Positions 1-11,677 of a DNA stretch of 64,000 nucleotides are shown here, piece after piece. The translations under genes were made by a program, and so were the position numbers. The stretch's first letter is position 1; each line of letters begins with the position of its first letter. Under the pieces are notes generated by a model. That model worked only from the letters and a program-made list of their open reading frames with translations, ran no database searches and was not told the origin of the DNA. The DNA comes from Desmodus rotundus (lineage: Eukaryota > Chordata > Mammalia > Chiroptera > Phyllostomidae): NCBI RefSeq assembly GCF_022682495.2, contig NC_071391.1, forward strand, positions 11,197,680 to 11,261,679. The letters are read 5' to 3'.

Positions 1-651
1 GCCATAGGAGATCAGGACAATCAGGATAGTGATGATCTCAATGGAGCCCACAAAGTAGAAGAGTAGAAGCTGGTTTGTGTGAGTGTCAGAACAGGAAATA
101 GCAAGGAGAGCAGGGGGATCACAAAAGACATGTCTGATTTCATTGGAGGCACAGAAGGATAGGCTAAATGTGGCCACTGTGTGTACACAAGCATGCAAAA
201 TGCCACCAACATAGGAAGCAATGATGAGTGGCACATAGACTCTGGGTGACATGCTGACTGTGTACAGCAGGGGGTTGTAGATTGCCACATAGCGGTCATA
301 AGCCATTGCAGCCAAGAGGAAGCATTCTGTGGTCCCAAAAGTAACTGCCAGAAACATCTGTGTTGCACATCCAAGGAATGAAATGACTTTATTCTGTGAC
401 AGAAAGTCTACTAACATATTTGGAGCAATTCCTGAAGAATAGCAGACATCCACAGATGATAACACACTCAGAAAATAGTACATGGGGTTGTGGAGCCGGG
501 AGTCCCCAATCACCAATACAATCAGCCCCAAATTTCCCACCAGAGTAAATAGGTAAATCACTAGAAACAGGAAGAATAAGATAATTTGCAGTTCTGGATT
601 GTCTGTGAATCCCTTCAGTACAAACATAGTAACTTCAGTGACATTCTTCAT
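1..651 (-). CDS. OR5T: Olfactory receptor, OR5T type, 3'-truncated by window edge
   Basis: Odorant-binding seven-helix receptor of olfactory sensory neurons, expected to signal through G-olf. The ATG is at 649-651 and 217 codons read without a stop to base 1. TM1 to TM5 and the loops between them are visible: the N-terminal N-V-T glycosylation site at residue 3, GN in TM1, LHNPMYYF in TM2, the conserved TM3 cysteine in [19 protein letters not shown] after TM3, and SYGL near the end of TM5. About 100 C-terminal residues (TM6, TM7, tail) lie outside the window, so integrity there cannot be judged. The second extracellular loop reads CDPPALL where sister copies have CDVPPLL or CDIPPLL. Just before the ATG this copy has TGTGTG where sisters have an AG that could serve as splice acceptor. 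The family assignment rests on remembered OR5T sequences and on strong similarity to the four complete copies in the window. Confidence 0.92.
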   Translation of the reverse strand, partial: MKNVTEVTMFVLKGFTDNPELQIILFFLFLVIYLFTLVGNLGLIVLVIGDSRLHNPMYYFLSVLSSVDVCYSSGIAPNMLVDFLSQNKVISFLGCATQMFLAVTFGTTECFLLAAMAYDRYVAIYNPLLYTVSMSPRVYVPLIIASYVGGILHACVHTVATFSLSFCASNEIRHVFCDPPALLAISCSDTHTNQLLLFYFVGSIEIITILIVLISYG

Positions 652-3575
652 GTTGAAACACACAAAACAAATGTAAATATATTTGTACAATTAGAATTCA
701 TTTACTATAAAAAAGAATAAGCAGAATTTGGACTGAATAACACAAGGGAACATGAGCTATGTTCTCATATTTATGTTTTTGCAATGTAAAAATTGTCACC
801 TACACACAAGAAGACAGTGACAAGATAATGGGTCAAGTGTCCATGCCACTCACTGCAGAATTAAATGGAAAAGACGAGTGTCTGGTCACTATGGGAATCC
901 ATGTTATTTCCAAAACCATCAGGTCAACTGGTTATCTTACAACTGTTTTTTTTAGCTGTTGTCATATTAAATCACATTCAAACATGCAGTGATTATTTAA
1001 AAATAATTTTCTTTTGACAATGACACACATGAGGTAGCATGTCAGTGTACAGAGCATTGGAATAGAATGTCAGCATTCTAGACTTTTTAGTAGTGGTTGA
1101 AAGTGAATGCTCTAAGCTAAGTCTCCTGTAGAATGAGAACATTAATATTTATTTATTCTATAAGTTTGGAGTAAAAATTGAAGACAAAAATATGTTAATA
1201 AACTTGAATCTTGACAATTCTGTAAATAGAGAATTGTTGAATTAGCTTGGTTCTACGGAGTAGATGTGAACTAGATTTTAACATTTTATGAGTTAATTAC
1301 TAAAAATTTTCTAAGTCTCGTATATCTTCTTGGATACATCTAAAAGAATGAATCAAGGTTTTTGGGTCTTTTTTTTAAGGATGATGGCCCATGACTGAAT
1401 TAAACTAAATTTAGAAATAAAATGCAAACTTTGATGAGTAAGATAAAATCTATTTTTAAAAAATATAAACAAGGGTCTCAAGAAAAGATTAGCTTCAATA
1501 CAATTCCTGACATCAATTCAATGATACACCTGCAAGACATACAACATAGACTTTTGATCTGAAAGTATGTGTTCATTGGCCAGGTTTATGATTAAATGTC
1601 ATGTGTGAGAGTTGGCTTTTTCTTCAAAGTTCACTCGTCTTTCAAATAGCAATATGTTTGGATGAGCAAGCAAATATAATAGTAGAGAGCCAGGCACACT
1701 AATCAAGTGTGTAAAGTAATAAATTATGAAGCAATTTCTTTTAAATATGTCAGTTTTGGGTTGCAAATTTAACATGACTATATAATTGATCTTTTGTCAT
1801 CTGATGTATTTATTTTTAAAATATTAGCAAATACTAGGTCCCAAAACTAATACTCTACCTAACCATATAAAAATATGTGACCAGAGCCTTGAGCCAGATA
1901 GTTCATTTTTGTCCACATTTAGTGTATTTATTGTGTGATTATTGACACACACTGAAATATTATTATTTCAGGATTAAATCCAACAAATCATATTTTGATT
2001 ATGATTATTTTCTCTACCCACACAGCTCACCACCATTCCTTTTGCTACATTACTGTGGGCTTACTTTCACTTGGATAAGATAGCGAAAAACTGCAATGTT
2101 AAATATTTGAGCTACATTTTACTAGATGCCAAAATAAAATTTATACTGGGTATAGCTAAGTAAATATTAAAATGTATTGAAAGCACTTAGAGTTATAAAG
2201 AGAAAATGTATGATTCTTGGAGAATTTAGTAATAAAGCATTACCTTTTAAAATTAGCGCAAAACCAGTTTTCTAATTTTTTTTTTAATTTTATTTTTTAT
2301 TGTCTAGATTATTACGGTTGTCCCCATTTATCCCCCTTTTGACACTTCCACCCAGCACTTGCTGCTCTTTCCCTCAGGCCATCACCGCACTGTTGTTTGG
2401 GTCTATGGGTTATGCATGTATGTTGTTTGGATAATCCCTTCACATACTTTCATCCAGTCCCTCCCTCCCCACTCCCCTCTGACAGCTGCCAGTCTGCCTT
2501 TTGACCCAGCGATCCCACTGGTGCAAATATATCTGAAAAGCACCAAGTCATCAATTCAACAGTATATATGCACCCACTACATTCATATCAGTGTTATTTA
2601 CAATAGCCAAGATCTAGAAATGGCCCAAGTTCCCATCATTAGATGAGTGGATAAAAAAGCTGTGGTACTTTTACACAATGGAACACTACACGGCCACAAA
2701 AAGGAAAGATCTCTGACCTTTGGAGGCAGCATGGATGGTCCTGGAGATTTTTATGCTAGTGAAATAAGCCAGTCACTGAAAGACAAATACCATATGATCT
2801 CACTTACATGTGAAATGTAATGAACAAAATAAACTAATGAACAAAATAAAAACAGAGGCATAGATACTTGGCACAGTCTGAAAATAAAGTCTTAAAAGAA
2901 GGCAGGAAATTCCAAATATCTTTGCCTCAACACTGAAACACTAAGTTGGCCAAGAAGAGCAAAATAGTAACGGCCATGCACTGAGCACACTCAGCAGAAA
3001 TGGACTTTGTGCACTTTCCAGCAACTCTCACGGCTAAGCAGTCCCAGAGCCAGCAATCAATCCTGCATCTCTCAGAGGGCGTGCCCACTCCCAGTGTTAC
3101 TCTGTCTGCTACAGTATCATGGCCTCATTCTGTAGAGGCCCTCCCCAGCTGTCACTCCCGGTGAAATAAAATATGATTCTTGATAAATATTTAGATAAAT
3201 TTTAAACATTAAGACTAGAGAAACATTATGAAATGGTGTTAATTTAAAATGGATTCTATATTACAATGCTAGGAAAATAAAGGATAATAGATTGTTTCCT
3301 CCTTAGAGCAAATACAAGCCTGCAGGTAGTTGAGCAAGTCTAATGTGTTCTTTATTGTTCTTGTATTAATCTGATCTGTCTTTTTCCAACAGAAAAATGA
3401 AAGCATACACTCAATTTGTAAAACTCTTTTTTGACTCTACAAACATAAATTCAATAGTTGCAATAGGCAGCAACTGAAGTTTTTAGTACTGAAGATTTTA
3501 TAACATTTGACCTTCACATTTTTAGGCCACACCTAGTAAAATGTTTTTCAAGTGACCTAATTTTTCTCTTCTTAC
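652..3575 (-). other. Upstream flank / presumptive first intron of the partial OR5T gene
   Basis: No coding potential seen. The stretch is a diverged copy of 31160-33394, which lies upstream of the OR5T gene at 30209-31159. Relative to that copy it has an extra L1 insertion (2275-2885). It also keeps about 120 bp near 2985-3110 that are missing from the other copy. If the promoter module at 3576-3699 is real, this is the intron between the non-coding exon and the coding exon. Confidence 0.6.
2275..2885. mobile_element. L1 fragment with internal inversion
   Basis: A poly-T start near 2275 leads into an antisense L1 3' end up to about 2500. The sequence then switches to sense L1 ORF2 code (VPIIR, DEWIKKL-like text in the + strand). 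This back-to-back structure is the known 5'-inversion (twin-priming) product of L1 retrotransposition. The paralogous flank near 32770-32790 is uninterrupted, so the insertion is private to block 0. Confidence 0.75.
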
Positions 3576-3699
3576 CTGTGTATCAGCAAATGTGGGTTTA
3601 GATACACTATGAATACAGTAATTTAGATCATTTATATTCCCTTACTCAACTGTTGATGAAAACCACAAGAATTTCCCCAAGGGGAACATGTTCCAATTA
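3576..3699 (-). promoter_or_regulatory. Candidate OR5T promoter module and 5' exon donor (block 0)
   Basis: Read on the minus strand: a CAATTA core lies at 3694-3699 (TAATTG on that strand), then the palindrome TTCCCCAAGGGGAA at 3673-3686, then TATAAA at 3631-3636, then a CACAG/GTAAGA splice donor with the exon ending at 3576. CCCCAAGGGG closely resembles the Olf-1/EBF site, and OR promoters are known to combine Olf/EBF with homeodomain (Lhx2-type) sites. The same parts in the same order and spacing occur at three other OR5T genes in this window. The start of transcription is inferred at about 3600-3605. Confidence 0.6.
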
Positions 3700-3849
3700 T
3701 CTCCTGGTTCAAGATAGCAATGTGAATTTACTCACTAATTAAAAATACAGTGGTTATGGAATAATTTACTATGCATTGATATTTATTAAATAATCACAGT
3801 CCTCTGGCCTCTGAGTACAATCATGCTTTAGATTTGCATTTTCCTGATG

Positions 3850-5390
3850 ATTGGTGACATTAAGGTTTTTTTGGCTTGCATCTGTACTTAATGTATTTCT
3901 CTTTGTTTTATTTCATATTGAACTTATTAGGAAGACATTGGTTAATAAGATTATACAGGTTTCAAGTGTACATTTGTATGATACGTGATCTGTATATTGC
4001 ATTGTGTGCTCACCACCCAAAGTCAAGTCATCTTCCATCACCAAGGGTTGGCCCCTTTACCCCTTTACTACTCCCCTAACTCCCATCCCTCTTGTACCAC
4101 AATACTGTTTTTGTGTGTATGAGTTTCAGTTTTATATCCCACATTTGAGTAAAATCATATGGTTCTTAGCTTTTTATGACCAATTTATTTTGTTTAGCAT
4201 GATATTTTCAAGGTCCACCCATATTGTCACAAATGGCAGTACTTCATCTATTGCTATGGCCGAGCAGCATTCCATTGCATGTACATACCGCATCTTCTTT
4301 ATCCACTCATCTCTCGAAGGACACTTGGTTTGTCTCCAGGTTTGGGCCACCGTTAGTATTGCTGCAGTGTACATAGGGGTGCATATATTTTTGCCAATAA
4401 TGTTTTCAAATTTTGGAGGTAGATACCCAAAAGAAGGTTGCCGAATCACATGGAAACTGTATTCTTACTTTGTGGGGGAGCCTCCATAATGTTCTCCATA
4501 GTGACTGTAGCAGTTTATATTCCCACCAGCAGTGAATGAGGGTTTCTTTTTCTCCACAACCTCTCCAACACTTGTTAATTTTTGTCACAATTATGATATA
4601 GCCATTCTAACAGGTGTGAGGTGGTATCTCACTGTAGTATTGTAATGCATTTCCCTAATAGCTAGTGAAGTTGAACATCTTTTCATATTTCTGATGGCCA
4701 TTTGTATGTCTTCTTGGGAGAAGTGTCTGTTCAAGTCTTCTGCCCAATTTTAATGGAATTGTTTGTTATGTGTTGAGTTGTATGAGTTCTTTATGTATTC
4801 GGGATATTAATCCATTTCCACAATGTTGTTTGCAAATATCTTCTCCTATGTAGCTTGTTGCCTTTTTATTTATTTATTTTTTGGAGGTTTCTTTTGCTGT
4901 GCAGAAGCTTTTTAGTTTGATATACTTCCATTTATATATTTTTGCCTTTATTTCCCTTGCCTTTGGGGTCACATTCATAAAATATTCTCTAAGCCCAAGG
5001 TCCATAAGTTTAGTACCTATGATTTTTTCTATGTAATTTATTGTGTCAGATCTTATATTTATTCATATTGCTCTGTGATCATTTTCATGTCTTTTTTTGG
5101 AGAAATGTCTATTTAAGTGGTTTCCAAACATTTTCTCCCACTCCATAGTTGGCCTTTTCACTCTATTATTTTCCTTTTATGTGCAGAAGATTTTTAGTTG
5201 TATTTATTCTCCTCACTTACTAGCTTTGCTTTTGTTGACTGTGTTTATTGTGTCATGGTATCACATCCATGAAATCATTGTCATGTCCAAAGTCTAGCTT
5301 TTTTCTCATGTTTTCTTCTAGGAGTTTATTTATGTATTTATTTATTTATTTTGTATTTTTTGTTTCTTTCAATCACTTTTCCCAGAAGGG
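3850..5390 (-). mobile_element. Old L1 fragment(s), antisense
   Basis: Reverse-strand L1 3' UTR and ORF2 C-terminal code, including the PSFGYLPPKFE and CSRDEWIKKMRY-like text on the minus strand, with many stops. The left junction matches that of the L1 at 33720, so this is the same insertion duplicated. From about 5050 the text restarts within L1, suggesting a second fragment or a rearranged joint. A TTTA run is at 5334-5356. Confidence 0.75.
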
Positions 5391-5395
5391 CCCTC

Positions 5396-7038
5396 TATTT
5401 TATTTTACCTTATTTTTTATTTTTGTTGACATGTTTTTTATCATTCAAGTACAGTTTTCTGCCTTTCCCCGCACCCCTCCCCACCACCTCAGCCCTCCCC
5501 ACCTCCCTCCCCTCTTTCCACCACTTCCTTGCTATTGTCCACATGTCCTTTATAATAATTCCTGCAAACTCTTCACCCTTTTCCTCTAAAATCCCCTCCC
5601 CTCACCCCTATAATCCCCTTCCCTCTCCCCTCTGGTCACTGTCAGCTTGTTCTCAATTTCAGTGTCTTTGGCTATACTTTGTTTGCTTGTTCATTTTGTT
5701 GATTAGGTTCCTGTTAAAGGTGAGATTATATGGTGTTTGTCTTTCACTGCCTGGTTTATTTCACTTAGCATAATGCTCTCCAGTTCCATTCACACTTTCA
5801 CAAAGGGTAGGAGCTCCTTTCTTTCTGCTACATAGAATTCCATTGTGTAAATGTACAATAGATTTTTGATCCATTCATTTACTGGTCGTCACTTAGGTTG
5901 CTTCCAGCACTTGGTTATTGTAAATTGTACTGCTGTGAATATTGGGGTTCATAGGTTCTTATGGATTGGTGTTTCAGGGTTCTTAGAATATAATCCTAGC
6001 AGTGGAATGACCAGATCAAAAGGCAGAAAATTTTTATTTTCTGAGGAAATTCCATACTGTTTTCCATAGTGGTTGCACCAGTCTGCAATCCCACCAACAG
6101 TGCACTAGGCTTCCCTTTTCTCCACAACCTCTCCAACATTTGTTGTTTGTTGCATTGTTTACGATGCCCATTCTCACTGGTGAAGTGGTATCTCATTGTG
6201 GTTGTAATTTGCATCTCTCTGATAGCTAGCAATACTGAGCATCTTTTCATATGTCTCTGGACCCTCTGTATGTCCTCCTTGGAGAAGTGTATGTTCAAGC
6301 CATTCACCCATTTTTGAATTGAGTTGCTTGTCTTCTTAGAATGGAGTCGTGTGAGTTCTTTATATATTTTGGAGATCAGGCCCTTGTCTCAGGTGTCATT
6401 GGCAAATATATTTTCCCATATGGTTGGTTCCCTTTTCATTTTGTTGCTGTTTTCTTCAGCCGTGAAGAGGCTTTTTATTTTGATGAGGTCCCATTTGTTT
6501 ATTCTTTCCTTTATTTCCCTTGCTCTAGGGGACATATCAGTGAAAATATTGCTGTGTGAAATATCTGAGATTTTCCTGCCTATGTTCTCCGCTAGGAATT
6601 TTATGGTGTTGTGATTTATATTTAAGTCTTTTATCCATCTTGAGTTTACTGGTGTGTATGTTGTAAGTTAGTGATTGTGGCTGTCCAGTTCTTCCAACAC
6701 CATTTTTGAAGAGATCGTTTTTACTCCATTTTATGCATCTGCACCTTCTATCAAATATTACTTGGCCATAGAGACATGGGTTTATTTCTGGGCTCTCTAT
6801 TCTGTTCCATTGGTCTATGTGTCTGTTCTTAAGCCAGTATCAGACTGTTCTGATTACAATGGCCTTGTAACATAGTTTGATACCAGTGATTGTGAACCCT
6901 CCCACTGTGTTCTTCTTTCTCAAAATTGTGGAATCTATGTGGGGTCATTTTGGTTCCATATAAGTTTTTGAAGTGTTTGTTCTGTATCTGTGAAATATGT
7001 CATTGGTATTTTAATAAGGATTGCATTGAATCTATAAG
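5396..7038 (-). mobile_element. L1 3'-end copy, antisense, about 1.6 kb
   Basis: Starts with T-rich sequence and runs back through L1 3' UTR into ORF2 ([14 protein letters not shown] and [14 protein letters not shown] code on the minus strand). It ends abruptly at about 7038, before the anonymous segment at 7040. The copy at 24915-26535 has the same inner end and the same downstream neighbour, so both derive from one insertion. The block-3 segment near 42400-42415 has no L1 at this point. Confidence 0.85.
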
Positions 7039-7060
7039 TTGCTTGTTACCAAACTATAGC

Positions 7061-7525
7061 TCACGTACTACTTACCACAGAATCATTGGAATCTGACTCC
7101 AGATAAAAGCACTCTGCTCCTCCCTTAGGTCCATGCATCAGCAGCAATCTGAGTACAGCCTGTGGTATGCAGACCACAGGTAATGTTTGTGAATTCTTGG
7201 TGTCATTACCATGTTTTCTGTGATGGTGCATTTCACTGCCTTTTATTATTTCATCAAAAGAAGAACCAAAATCCATTCCTGCATTTCTCACAATATACAG
7301 AGAATAGTCATGAACATTTATAAAGATCATACTTAAACTCAAACATGACAAAAGACAAGCACAATTTGGAGGGTGAGGCACACTCGGCTTGCAGATGGAA
7401 CTCTTCCCACAACTGAGCCCCAGCTTATCTGGATGCTTTTCTCTAGAGGCCAGGTCCTGACTCAGCTCTGGTTCTGTTTTACTCTGACCCCTCCCACCCT
7501 GTGATGCCCCTACAGATTCTCCCAC
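7061..7525 (-). other. Anonymous 154-codon ORF, copy 1 of 3
   Basis: A single open frame on the minus strand, rich in S, K and C, with a hydrophobic stretch (CACLLSCLSLSMIF) in the middle and a polar tail (MHHHRKHGNDTKNSQ). I do not recognise a family. Near its end the minus strand reads TGTG/GTAAGT, a good splice donor shape. It is repeated at 26551-27015 and 42330-42881. It may be a decayed exon or a fragment of an unlisted repeat rather than a gene; no start context or promoter supports translation. Confidence 0.3.
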
Positions 7526-8176
7526 TCTTCAGGCCCTGTACCATTGCTGTGCTCATGTTCGGCCCTGCTTCCCACAGACCTCACTTTCATTGCAAGTGAA
7601 CCTGTCCTTCAAGAACAACTTTTAGTGGCAGTAGTCCTTCCTTCTTCCCTTCTGTTTTCCTTTATTCTTTCATTCTGTTATGGTTATTGGCATAGTTACC
7701 AATATTACTATTGTTATTATTTTTTTTCTATTTATGAAAACCCTTTTAATTTCAGTGAAAAGAAATCTCCTTAGACCATAGAACACTAAGAATATTTCTC
7801 TAAGGTTGGATTAAGTTTAAATAACACCGTAGGGGGACAAACACAAAGCATCTCTTTTCACAATAATTTCCCCCCAAACAATTTTTCTGCATTTCTCTTC
7901 TCCTGTTTGAATTCTCTGCCCACTGCCATTCACCCATTTCCCTCCTTTAAATGTCTCTTCTTAGTGAGCTCTCTTTCTGTTGCTACATTATAATCGTTTC
8001 ACAATTTTTGCTTTCTCTTTCTTTAATTTTCAATTATCATTTATACTTAAGATTATTCTGCTGTAGTTTCAGATGTACAGCAAAGTGTTTAGACAATCAT
8101 TTACTTTACAGAGTGGTCGTCTCTCTGCTTCACGTACCCACCTGAGTCTATAAACATTTATCACAATGTCATTGAC

Positions 8177-9478
8177 TGAGGTCTGTCTGGAAGAGGTCCA
8201 GCCATTGTTACTATAACGAGAATGGTTTACAACGCTGATGTAACCTGGCACCAGGGAGAGTGGACTGGAAAGTGCATGTGTGAACAATGCTGACTTCACT
8301 GTACTAGTCAGTGGGTGTGGTAGACGCCATTGGGTGAGCATGTGTTCTGTGTGGCCATCTCATTCAAAATGCCTGAGCAAGTAGAACAATGAATCTGCAT
8401 CAAATTTTTCATTAAACTTGAGCATTCCTCTACAAAAACTATTCAGATGATTCACAAGGCTTTTAGGGAAGATGCAATGACTGCTGCACAAATAAAAGTG
8501 TGGCACAATTGATTCAAAGATGGTCAAAAATATGTTGAAAGTGATCCCCATTCTGGAAGGCCTATAAGAAGCAGAACACCTGAAGTGTTGAATGTGTACG
8601 TGCTGCAATCAACAAAGATCAGCAACTGACCATGGGAGAAATAGAAGCTGACCTGAGGATTCCAAAAACTACCGTGTCTGAGATTTTGCCACAAGATCTT
8701 GGCATGAAATATGTTGTGGCAAAATTTGTTCCATGGCTTCTGCTACCAAAACAGAAGGAACATCGTGCTGCAGTTGCTCATGACTTGATTCAACCCACTA
8801 CCAATGAACCAGATGTCCTCAAGAAAAGCGTAATCAGAGATGAATCATGATTCTATGGCTATGAACCAGACACAAAGTACCAGTCATCCAAATGGAAGTC
8901 TCTTGGTTCTCCATGGCCAAAGAAGGAGCAGCAAAGCTGCAGCAATACCAAAACCATGGTAACTGTGTTTTTTGATTTTGAAGGTTTTCTCGAACATGAG
9001 TACACCCCTCCAGGCCAAACAATTTATAAAGAGTACTACATCAAAGTTATTCATTGGTTGAGAGTTGCAATAGGATGAAAATGGCTGCTGTTATGGGCAA
9101 CTGGCGATTGGCAGCTTCATCACAACAATGAGCCCCTTCATGTATCACATCTCATGCAGAGTTTTTTGCAAAACATCAAATCACGCAAGGGACTCAGCCC
9201 TACCACACAGATTTGGCACCCTGCAACCTCTGGCTTTTCCTGAAACTAAAGTTACCTTTGAAAGGGAAGAGGTTTCAGACCATTGATGAGATTCAGGAAA
9301 ACATGAGGGGACAGCCGATGGTGACTGGGAGAACTGTATGAGGTCCCAAGGTGCCTACTTTGAAGGGGACTGAGGTCTCATTGTCCTATGTACAATGTTT
9401 CTTGTATGTTGTGTCTTCTTCAGTAAGTGTCTGTATTTTTCACATTACATGGATGGATTCTTTTTGGACAGACCTGAG
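8177..9478 (+). mobile_element. Mariner DNA transposon, inactive (block 1)
   Basis: About 1.3 kb, the usual mariner size. The left end TGAGGTCTGTCTGG and right end GGACAGACCT(C/G)A form short inverted repeats. The + strand carries broken transposase code: a helix-turn-helix region (IPKTTVSEILP), then QLHHNNEPLHVSHLM, which corresponds to the HDN..H.S motif around the second catalytic aspartate of mariner. That aspartate reads as N here, and there are several stops and frame shifts. The element cannot make its own transposase. It lies at the same site as 27702-29000. Confidence 0.85.
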
Positions 9479-10224
9479 AGTTCCTGTGCTGTACTCAGCA
9501 TTTCTGTGGCTATTCATAACTACCAATTTGTACTGGTTAATCCCTTCCCTTTTCCACTTGTTACCCCAGCCTCTCTCTCCTTTGAAAACTGTCAGTCTGT
9601 TCTCTGTGTCTATGAGTCTGTTTCTATTTTGTTTGTTACCTTATGTAGTTCATTAGGTTCCAGATGTCAGTAAAATCATAGGGTACTTGTCTCTCTCTCT
9701 GATTTGCCTATTTTGCTTATTGTAAACCCTCTACACCCATCCATGCTGTTGCAAAAGGTAAGATTTCTTTCTCTTTTACGGCCGAGTGGTATTCCACTGT
9801 TTAAACTAGCACAGATTTTTTTACCCACACACCTACTGGTAAGCACTTTGGCTGCTTCCAAATCTTGGCTGTTTAAATAACTCTGCAATGAACATAGAGG
9901 TGCATATATTTTTTCAAATTAGTGTTTTAGTTTTCTCCAGATATATTTCCAGAAGTAGAATCATTGGGTCTTAAGGCAGCTCCATTTTTATATGTTTAAA
10001 ATATTTTTCAACTTAAAAATTTTTTAATTTATTTTTTCATTGAATTTATTAGGATGACATTGTTTAAATAATTATATAGGTTTCAGGTGTACATCTCTAT
10101 TCTACCTCACCTGTACATTGTATTGTGTGTTCATCACCCCAAGTCATGTCTCCTTCCATCACCATGTATCCTCGCTTTTTCATGCAGTTCTATTTTTAAA
10201 TTTTTGTTAAATAGATTTTAAAAA

Positions 10225-10452
10225 GATTTTATTTATAGTATTTACTCTTTTAGGAGAGGAGAAGGGAGTGAGAAAGGAAGTGAAAGAAACATTGATGCAA
10301 AAGAGAAAGATAGATCAGTTGGTTGCTTCTTTTACTTGCCCCAACCAGGGATGGAAACCACTGCCCAGGCATGTGCCCTGACAGGGAATCTAACTGGAGA
10401 CCGTTCAGTCTGTGGGATGGTGCGCAACTAGATGAGACGCAGTGGTCAGGGC
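10225..10452 (-). mobile_element. VES-type bat SINE, antisense
   Basis: A reversed VES SINE: an A/T-rich head with AAAGATTTTATTTA, a GAGAGAAAC-like stretch, GCATGTGCCCTGAC in the body, and ending in a tRNA-derived region that reads CAGTGGTCAGGGC. It is duplicated at 29740-29972, so it inserted before the block 1/2 duplication. It sits about 230 bp from the 3' end of the neighbouring OR5T gene. Confidence 0.8.
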
Positions 10453-10684
10453 TCTGTCTTTACAGTTTGGATTGACTCCGTACTGCTTTCCATACTGTTA
10501 CAGCAGCTGCCCCAGCCTGCATTCCCACCCACAGTGCACGAGGGTTTCCTTTTCTCCTCATCTTAGCAAACAATTGTTGGTTGATTTATTGCTGACAGCC
10601 ATTCTGACAAGAAAAGCAAACATGCTCATCATATCTTTTTAATATTGAGCCATAGAACAAAACTGTCAATTTTTATATTCATTT

Positions 10685-11677
10685 TTAACTGTAAAAAAAT
10701 ACTTTATTGAAAAACCCATTTTTCCCAAACACTCTTTTCATTGCCTCTTTCACATCTTTGTTCCTCAGACTGTAGATGATGGGATTCAGCATGGGAATCA
10801 CGATGGTGTAAAATGTGGACACTATCATGTCATGGTCCAAAGTGTAGCTGGAACTTGGTCTCACATACATGAAGAGGATGGTTCCATGATAAATTGACAC
10901 TCCAGTTAGGTGAGAGCCACACGTAGAGAAGACTTTTCTCCTCCCCTCAGCAGAACGCATCCTCAGAATGGCCAACAGAATTAAACCATAGGAGATCAGG
11001 ACTATCAGCATAGTGACTATTTCAACAGAACCCACACAGTAGAAGAGTAGAAGCTGGTTTGTGTGAGTGTCAGAACAGGAAATAGCAAGGAGAGGAGGGA
11101 CGTCACAAAAGACATGTCTGATTTCATTGGAGGCACAGAAGGATAGACTAAAAGTGGCCCTTGTGTGTACACAAGCATGCAAAATGCCACCGATGTAAGA
11201 AGCAATGATGAGTGTCACATAGACTCTGGGTGACATGCTGACTGTGTACAGCAGGGGGTTGTAGATTGCCACATAGCGATCATAAGCCATTGCAGCCAAG
11301 AGGAAGCATTCCGTGGTTCCAAATGTAACAAAGAGAAACATTTGTGCTACACACCCAAGATAAGAAATGGCTTTGTTCTCATTCAGGAAATTAGCCAACA
11401 TTTTGGGTGTGACAACTGAAGAATAACAGGCATCCAAGAAGGACAACACGTTCAGAAAATAGTACATAGGGTTGTGCAGCCGAGAATCCATCATGACCAA
11501 TACAACCATCCCCAAATTTCCTATCAGAGTAAAAAGGTAGATTGCTAGAAATAGTAAAAACAGGAAGACTTGTACCTCAAAATCATCTGTGAATCCTGTC
11601 AATATAAACATAGTGACTTCAGTCACATTTTTAATCTGAATCTTGCGTAAATCAAAATTTGAAGTCGACTGTGACAT
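10685..11677 (-). CDS. OR5T: Olfactory receptor, OR5T type, mosaic, 330 residues
   Basis: Complete seven-helix OR. GN lies in TM1, LHNPMYYF in TM2, the TM3 cysteine in [19 protein letters not shown] after TM3, [11 protein letters not shown] at TM6 and [15 protein letters not shown] at TM7. The ATG used by the sister genes is ATT here, and an in-frame ATG 14 codons upstream opens a longer N-terminus that still holds the N-V-T glycosylation site. Residues up to about 119 ([10 protein letters not shown] to [14 protein letters not shown]) differ strongly from the other copies and look closer to the human OR5T proteins I remember. From FGTTECF onward it nearly equals the 30209-31159 gene, as does its 3' flank. 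A T-to-R change sits in HTRATFSL, where sisters have V. A strong splice acceptor (pyrimidine-rich, then AACAG) ends at 11831, giving a 5' UTR of about 150 nt in the coding exon. Confidence 0.95.
   Translation of the reverse strand: MSQSTSNFDLRKIQIKNVTEVTMFILTGFTDDFEVQVFLFLLFLAIYLFTLIGNLGMVVLVMMDSRLHNPMYYFLNVLSFLDACYSSVVTPKMLANFLNENKAISYLGCVAQMFLFVTFGTTECFLLAAMAYDRYVAIYNPLLYTVSMSPRVYVTLIIASYIGGILHACVHTRATFSLSFCASNEIRHVFCDVPPLLAISCSDTHTNQLLLFYCVGSVEIVTMLIVLISYGLILLAILRMRSAEGRRKVFSTCGSHLTGVSIYHGTILFMYVRPSSSYTLDHDMIVSTFYTIVIPMLNPIIYSLRNKDVKEAMKRVFGKNGFFNKVFFYS

Larger units (their letters stand above)
7960..10640 (-). mobile_element. Old L1 3' end, antisense, split by mariner and a VES SINE
   Basis: L1 3' UTR text (antisense) is found at about 7960-8176. 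It resumes at 9479 directly after the mariner and continues to about 10224. After the VES SINE it resumes from 10453 to about 10640. The pieces read in order, so the L1 was there first and the other two inserted into it. A second L1 tail start near 10019 may mean that two L1s are joined. The duplicate is at 27480-30160. Confidence 0.7.
7040..11311. repeat. Segmental duplication, block 1 copy (pair with 26538-30840)
   Basis: Continuous similarity by eye to 26538-30840, including the same mariner in the same site, the same VES SINE, the anonymous ORF and the 3' half of an OR5T gene. Similarity falls sharply inside the OR5T reading frame near 11311. A shorter third copy without mariner lies at 42400-44215. 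Confidence 0.85.

Noticed and set aside
3876..6614. ORFs of 60-160 codons in 3876-6614, 24802-26360, 33796-34573 and 51541-51957
   Set aside because: They lie in antisense L1 3' ends; the real code is L1 ORF2 on the other strand and is broken.
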